This document shows, piece by piece, positions 59,048 to 64,000 of a DNA stretch of 64,000 nt (position 1 is its first letter; each line of letters begins with the position of its first letter). Below the pieces are notes generated by a model, which did no database searches, was not told where the DNA came from, and was given only the letters and a program-made list of their open reading frames with translations. The stretch lies in the NCBI GenBank assembly GCA_022575985.1, contig JAKSXM010000228.1, positions 992,001-1,056,000 on the forward strand, in the 5' to 3' direction. The stretch comes from Anagrus nilaparvatae. Lineage: Eukaryota > Arthropoda > Insecta > Hymenoptera > Mymaridae. A program made the position numbers and the translations under genes.

Positions 59048-59648
59048 TCTTGTCTATGTTAAATTATAGGGAATTGAAACAGACCGGCCGTTGGCGGTCT
59101 TTATGGGCAGGTGGTCGCTAGTGATAGTGTTGTGTCTTTATAGGAGGTTCGACTGTAAAATAAAATTCTGATATCAATGCCACTAGATAAAATTAAAATA
59201 ATAAAGCAGACTGAGTAAAGTACTTTCTATATTTATAGAAAAAAATATATAAACTTTAAATGATTGATAAAGATTTTAATCACGTTGATATCTAATTACA
59301 ACATTTAATTTGTAAAATTTTTCATTTATCATGCCGGCAAATATATTTATTTTTTATTTTATTATTTTAAGATTAATTAAATTTTTTTTCTTAAATAAAT
59401 AACTTTAATTACATTGGCGTTTATATATTCTTTAATGTAAATAAACAAAATTCGTGATAATGTTTTTTATAAAGATTTATTTAGCATTAAAATTTAACAA
59501 ATAATTATTTTTTTAACGTATAATTTAACTTATTTTAGGTTAATTATATAATCACTCAATTTCCTGAAATGAGTTGGCGATGTCTCATTGGAATTTTATA
59601 CCAGATCACATCTCTTCTTAATTATTAATTAACTGCTAATTAATTAAT
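59048..59648. other. 3' flank of gene 8
   Basis: AT-rich spacer. The first 110 bases (GGTCGCTAGTGATAGTG and neighbouring text) look like another diverged end of the 58484 element. No gene. Confidence 0.5.
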
Positions 59649-61477
59649 TTAACATCGTGCAATATTTTTATTCAGATTTTTTAGATTTGCTTGATTTTTG
59701 AAATTCTCTTGTATTTCTTGCAATGATTTATTTCTTGTATCTGGAATGAAAAATATAAAAACTGGAAATGCCAGCAAAGAAATAAATGACAGCGTTAAAA
59801 ATAAATAAAATTCTCCAAATAAATCGACGAAATTTTGATAAGACTTAGTTGAAATAAAAGCACCAAGAGTGCTTGATTGAACTGCCATAAATGAGCCAAT
59901 ACTTTTTAAATTTGCTGGAAATATTTCCCCTAAAATAATGAAGGGAACTGATATCAATCCAAATGCGGTCATAATATGTGATACAAGTAACGATAATAAA
60001 GGCAGTAATTGAATATAATTAGGATCTATTCCCTGACCAATTAAATAAAAATGAATAGCTAACCCAATTACACTTATTGCATTGCCTAAATTTGAAAATA
60101 TTAACCAAAAATTTCTTTTCTTTTTCTCAATATAAAATATGAATATAAACGAAAAAATTAAACCTACACATTTAGCTAAAATTACAGCCAATGAAGGTTT
60201 AATCAAATTAAATTTAGCTGATATTAAAATTAATTCCAAATATGTAGTAATAACTATTGCACCATTCATCATAATGTAAGCAAATAATAACATGAGAATA
60301 AGTAAATTTTTTCTAAAGTATGGTGTGTTCATTTTTTTCATTTTTTTAAAAAATGAATTTGTTTTTGATTCCTCAACGTAATTCTTAATTTCAGTTAATT
60401 CTTTATCTACGTCGTCATAGTTCCTGTACCATTGTAACGATTCTTTTGCTGCCTTAGAATTATTGTTTTTTTCCAAATTGTAAGGTGAGTCGGGTATAAA
60501 ATACAAAATTAAAATTCCGACCCAACTCAAGATGAAAAATATTAAACTATAAGCCGCTAAGGATAGAAAACTTCCTAAAATAGTTGTTAACAATTCACCA
60601 ATCGATGGACCAAAAAATACTGCGTTAGCAAAAGTACCTCTATTTTTCGAAAGAGCAATTTCAGCACACAATAAAGTACAAGCAATGATTATTATTCCCG
60701 TACCGATCCCGGACATAAAGCGCGAGACATACAACCAAATAACTGAATTTGCAACAAACATGGAAATCCAACCTAATAAAACTGGAAAGAAACTGATAAG
60801 GGATGAATTTTTGCTACCGTAAAACTGTACAAAAACTGCTCCAAAAATTGCTCCTACAAGTTTTCCAATTTGAAATATTGATGCTACCCAAGAAGCTTGA
60901 TCCAAGTCAATTTTTATTTCTGAGTCTGAAGATGTTAATCTAGCTAAGTATGGAGACGTCCATCCTATATAAGCTCCTCCTTGCATTTTTAGAATCATTG
61001 CTAAAAAAATTATTAAAATTTAATATAATTCCTAAGTTTAATTAGACTTTAACTTGCTACTTCTCAAAATAAGTTTTCATGGGCAAATTAATAAATGAGA
61101 AGCATACACTCAAAAAAAAATCTAGTTACCGTAACCAGAATTTTTGCAGTCGCTACTACCGGAATGCCGTTTGTAGCAGTCAGAATTTTTTTATCTTTTA
61201 ATGATAAAATAATTTTGTTTTATGATTTCAAATGACATAAAACCTAAAGAAAAGTTCCTTAAGCGGAGAAAAAAATCTGACTGCCGCACAACCGGAATTA
61301 TTTTTCAGTGTAGTAGGAAAAGTTACCAATTTTTAAGAAAGAAACCAACATATTACAAAGAACTAATGTTAATTTCCCAGAATTCAATTATACTATTTAA
61401 ATACGTAATTATTAGCATTTACCTCCAATTCCTGCTATCCATATTGGGTCCAGTATATTCCATTTAAATAAAAACAT
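59649..61477 (-). CDS. Tret1-like: Tret1-like MFS transporter, gene 8 (2 exons, divergent motifs)
   Basis: Exon 1 is 61423-61477 (55 bases, MFLFKWNILDPIWIAGIG) and ends at GGAG/GTAAAT. Exon 2 is 59649-61000, after a TTTTTAG acceptor. The phase-1 intron is 422 bases and contains a small MITE at 61106-61312. Spliced length is 468 residues. Motifs: GWTSPYLARL, YGSKNSS in loop 2-3, EIALSKNRG in loop 4-5, PDSPYNL, and PDTRNKSLQEIQENF in place of PETKGK. Helix 7 reads MMNGAIVITTYLE, lacking both the Gln and the Asn of the sugar-site motif. Loop 8-9 reads EKKKRN, the most altered version here. It pairs with gene 9 as a recent tandem duplicate. It is a membrane transporter by fold, but its substrate cannot be predicted. 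Confidence 0.85.
61106..61312. mobile_element. MITE with ACACT(G/C)AAAAA ends in intron 1 of gene 8
   Basis: About 207 bases, beginning ACACTCAAAAAAAAATCT and ending ATTTTTCAGTGTA. It has internal mirrored segments around GCTACTACCGGAAT and CGCACAACCGGAAT. It is the longest member seen of the family at 17806, 53637 and 56400. Confidence 0.6.
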
Positions 61478-62329
61478 TTTTTTTTAATTTTGTTTTTAGT
61501 ATATTTGAAAAAATTCCATCAACTACTAAATTTGTTTAAACACTGAAAGTAATATAACTAGTGATCAACAATCAATAATTAATCGTAATAATTTATTATC
61601 ATTAATATTACCCAGTATTTTATTTTCTTTTATAATATTGTCGGCAGATTATAATAAATGAAAAAAATTTTTTTATATTTGATTATTATTTTTAATATAT
61701 GATTGATTAAGAATTTAAAAAATCATATATTTTTATAATATTAATGAATTTATTAGATAGGTTTTTATTCCAAAATTATTTAAAAAATTTTTTAAATTTT
61801 CAATTTTTTCGGCTAAATCTTCGAGAGGAATTTGAGTTTTTTATTTTGCATTTTTTTATAGTAGCTTAAAATTTTCTTATTTTTTCTATTAAAAGTTTAT
61901 TTTTCTTTATAGAATCTGATACTGAAGTCTCTAAAAGTTGATTTAAAAAATAAGCAAAATACATTTTTTCAAATCCTAAAGGCTCAAATTACTTCATAAT
62001 TTTCATATTGCATGATAAAAAAAAAATATCGATGGATTGTTTTAATATAACAACACTAGGTCCAAAAATATAGAAATCTAAAAAATCAATTTTCAGAGAT
62101 TTAAAATGTTCCGCCAAATAATGTACAAAAATGAAAATCTGAGCGAAAATTCAGAATAAATAATTGTAAAATCACTTTGTCAAATAATTTATTCAAAATT
62201 AAATTAAAAATAATTTTTATATTTTGCAAACAAAGTTTAAGATTGTCAAAAATTTATAATAAATATGTAAACTTGGTATTTTGTTAATATCACAGACATC
62301 TATTTAACTACTAATTAATTTATCCTACA
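61478..62329. other. spacer between genes 8 and 9
   Basis: AT-rich sequence holding the 5' flank of gene 8 and the 3' flank of gene 9. No gene, RNA or clear repeat was recognised. Confidence 0.55.
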
Positions 62330-63675
62330 TCATGTAATAGTTTTTTTAGGATTTTTATGATTTTCTTGATTTCTAAAATATTCTTGTATTTCTTGCAATG
62401 ATTTATTTCTTGTATCTGGAATGCAAAATACAAGAAATGGAAAACCTAATAAACATATCAATAACAAACCAGAAAATAGATAAAATTCTCCAAATAAATC
62501 GACGAAATTTTGAAACAACTTAGTTGAAATAAAAGAAGCGAGAACATTTGATTGAACAGCAAAAAATGAACCAACACTTTTAAAATTTGCTGGAAATATT
62601 TCCCCTAAAATAACAATTGGAACATTAGTTAATCCAAATGATGTAATAATATAATATACGAGAATTGATAACAGTGGAAGTAATTGAATACAATTAGGAT
62701 CTACTCCATGACCAATTAAATAAAAGTGAATCGTTAATCCAATCATAGTTATAGCGCTGCCAAAATTTGAAAAAATTAACCAGAATTTTCTTTTCATTTT
62801 ATCAATACAAAATATGAATACGAATGAAAAAATTATGTGTAAAATATTTACTAAAATTACTGCCAACGAAGGTTTTATCAAATTAAATTTTGCTAATTTT
62901 AAAATTAATTCTAAATAGACCTGAATAACAGCTTTCCCATTGATCGCAGCGTAAGCGAATAATATCATAAGGATAATTAAATTTTTTCTCAAGTATCGAG
63001 TGTTCATTTCTTTTATTTTTTTTCTTAATGAATTTGATTTAGATTCTTCAACATATTTCTTGATCTCTGTTAATTCTTCGTCTACGTCTTCATGTTTTCT
63101 GTACCATTTCAACGATTCTTTAGCTGCTTTAGAATTATTGTTTTTTTCTAAATTGTAAGGTGAGTCGGGTATAAAATACAAAATTAAACTTCCGACCAAA
63201 CTCAAGATAATAAATATTAAACTGAAAGAAGTTAGGGATAGAAAACTTCCTAAAATAGTTGATAATAGTTCACCAATTGGTGGGCCAAAATGTACTGCAT
63301 TAGCAAAAGTACCTCTATTTTTCGAAAGAGCAATTTCAGCACACAGTAAAGTACAAGCAATAACTGATATTCCTACACCCAAACCGGATACGAAGCGCGA
63401 TAAATATAACCAAATTACCGAATCTGCTAAAAACATACAAATCCAGCCTAGTAAAAATGGAAAGAAACTGATAAGGGATGAAATTTTGCTACCATACAGC
63501 TGAACAAATACTGCTCCAAAAATTACTCCTAAAAATCTTCCAATTTGCATAATTGATGCTACCCAAGAAGCTTGATCCAAGTCAATTTTTATTTCTGAGT
63601 CTGAAGATGTTAATCTAGCTAAGTATGGAGATGTCCATGCATTTATAGCTCCTGATTGTATTTTTAGAACCATTG
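62330..63675 (-). CDS. Tret1-like: Tret1-like MFS transporter, gene 9 (exon 2 only, partial)
   Basis: Exon 2 is complete: the TTAG acceptor is directly above 63675, the first split codon reads Ala as in genes 4, 5 and 8, and it is followed by MVLKIQSG. It encodes 447 residues after the split codon. No exon 1 was found up to 64000, so the first exon and promoter lie beyond the window edge. Motifs: AWTSPYLARL in helix 1 (Gly-Trp changed to Ala-Trp), YGSKISS in loop 2-3, EIALSKNRG in loop 4-5, PDSPYNL, INGKAVIQVYLE in helix 7 (no Gln, no Asn), DKMKRK in loop 8-9 and PDTRNKSLQEIQ near the end. Closest to gene 8. The two introns also align beyond the acceptor (TTACTTCTCAAAA-A region near 63735 and 61050). 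Confidence 0.85.
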
Positions 63676-64000
63676 CTAAAACATAATTATTGAAATTGAT
63701 TTTAAATTCTAAATTTAGTTAACCTTAAATTATTTACTTCTCAAAAAACTTATTAAGGGTAAAATTATATCGTAGTAGTTTATAATCAAATCATATGAAG
63801 ATTTAAAATATTCCCATTACATAGGTTATGAATTTTGTGCTAAATTTTGCGAAAAATATTCACATTTCTCGTTATGAAAAATTTTTTGCCACTTTCTTAA
63901 ATTTTTAATCACCATTCCATAAAATTATATAGAAACCGACTCTTCAATTAATTGACTCAAAAAGATCACGAGTTTGAAGTAAAGCGCAAGGGGTAAAGTT
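63676..64000 (-). other. intron 1 of gene 9 (partial)
   Basis: AT-rich sequence above the acceptor of gene 9. It partly aligns with the beginning of the gene 8 intron. No exon 1-like segment ending in Trp-Ile-Ala-Gly-x-Gly was found. Confidence 0.6.

Overview
The window is about 64 kb of very AT-rich animal nuclear DNA, most likely from an insect. It has spliceosomal introns, a tandem array of genes resembling insect facilitated trehalose transporters (Tret1-like, major facilitator superfamily), and a single exon resembling the insect gene outspread. The base composition and compact introns would fit a hymenopteran such as a parasitoid wasp, but the order cannot be settled from the sequence. 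There is no bacterial-type organisation.

Layout. From 1 to 18.4 kb I see no gene. That stretch holds a LINE 3' remnant near 3.0 kb, a 2.5-kb near-perfect palindrome (7573-10097) and a MITE (12534-13036). The first transporter (18438-21442, minus strand) carries a second, related palindromic element in its only intron. A 2.9-kb Ginger-like DNA transposon follows (22313-25248) with 286-bp terminal inverted repeats and a 4-bp target duplication. One plus-strand exon of a PH-domain protein (outspread/MPRIP family) sits at 27506-27694. No other exon of that gene was recognised, so the minus-strand transporters may lie within, or next to, its introns.

From 29.1 kb to the end lies the main transporter array, all on the minus strand. 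Eight further gene-length loci are present: seven have intact frames (the last one partial) and one is frameshifted. Two shorter gene relics are also present. Every complete gene has the same architecture: a short first exon of 40 to 70 bases ending in a Trp-Ile/Val-x-Gly-Phe/Ile-Gly-like segment (looser in the first gene), a phase-1 intron of 60 to about 1590 bases, then one long exon of about 1.3 kb encoding nearly the whole 12-helix carrier. Exon 1 was identified by eye for all but the last gene, whose first exon lies beyond the window. By sequence the copies fall into groups: 18.4 kb alone; 29.1 and 54.3 kb; 33.4, 38.4 (broken) and 51.1 kb; 41.5 and 48.1 kb; 59.6 and 62.3 kb.

The first three (18.4, 29.1, 54.3 kb) keep the helix-7 Gly-x-Asn sugar-site motif and a loop 8-9 Asp-x-x-Gly-Arg motif. 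The others have lost both, which suggests that the array contains transporters with altered function.

The array has been reshaped by segmental duplication and mobile DNA. A decayed Copia element separates two nearly identical copies. A Penelope-like fragment sits in the flank of one duplicate only. A GC-rich MITE sits in an intron of one duplicate only. Several small MITE or SINE families are scattered through introns and spacers.
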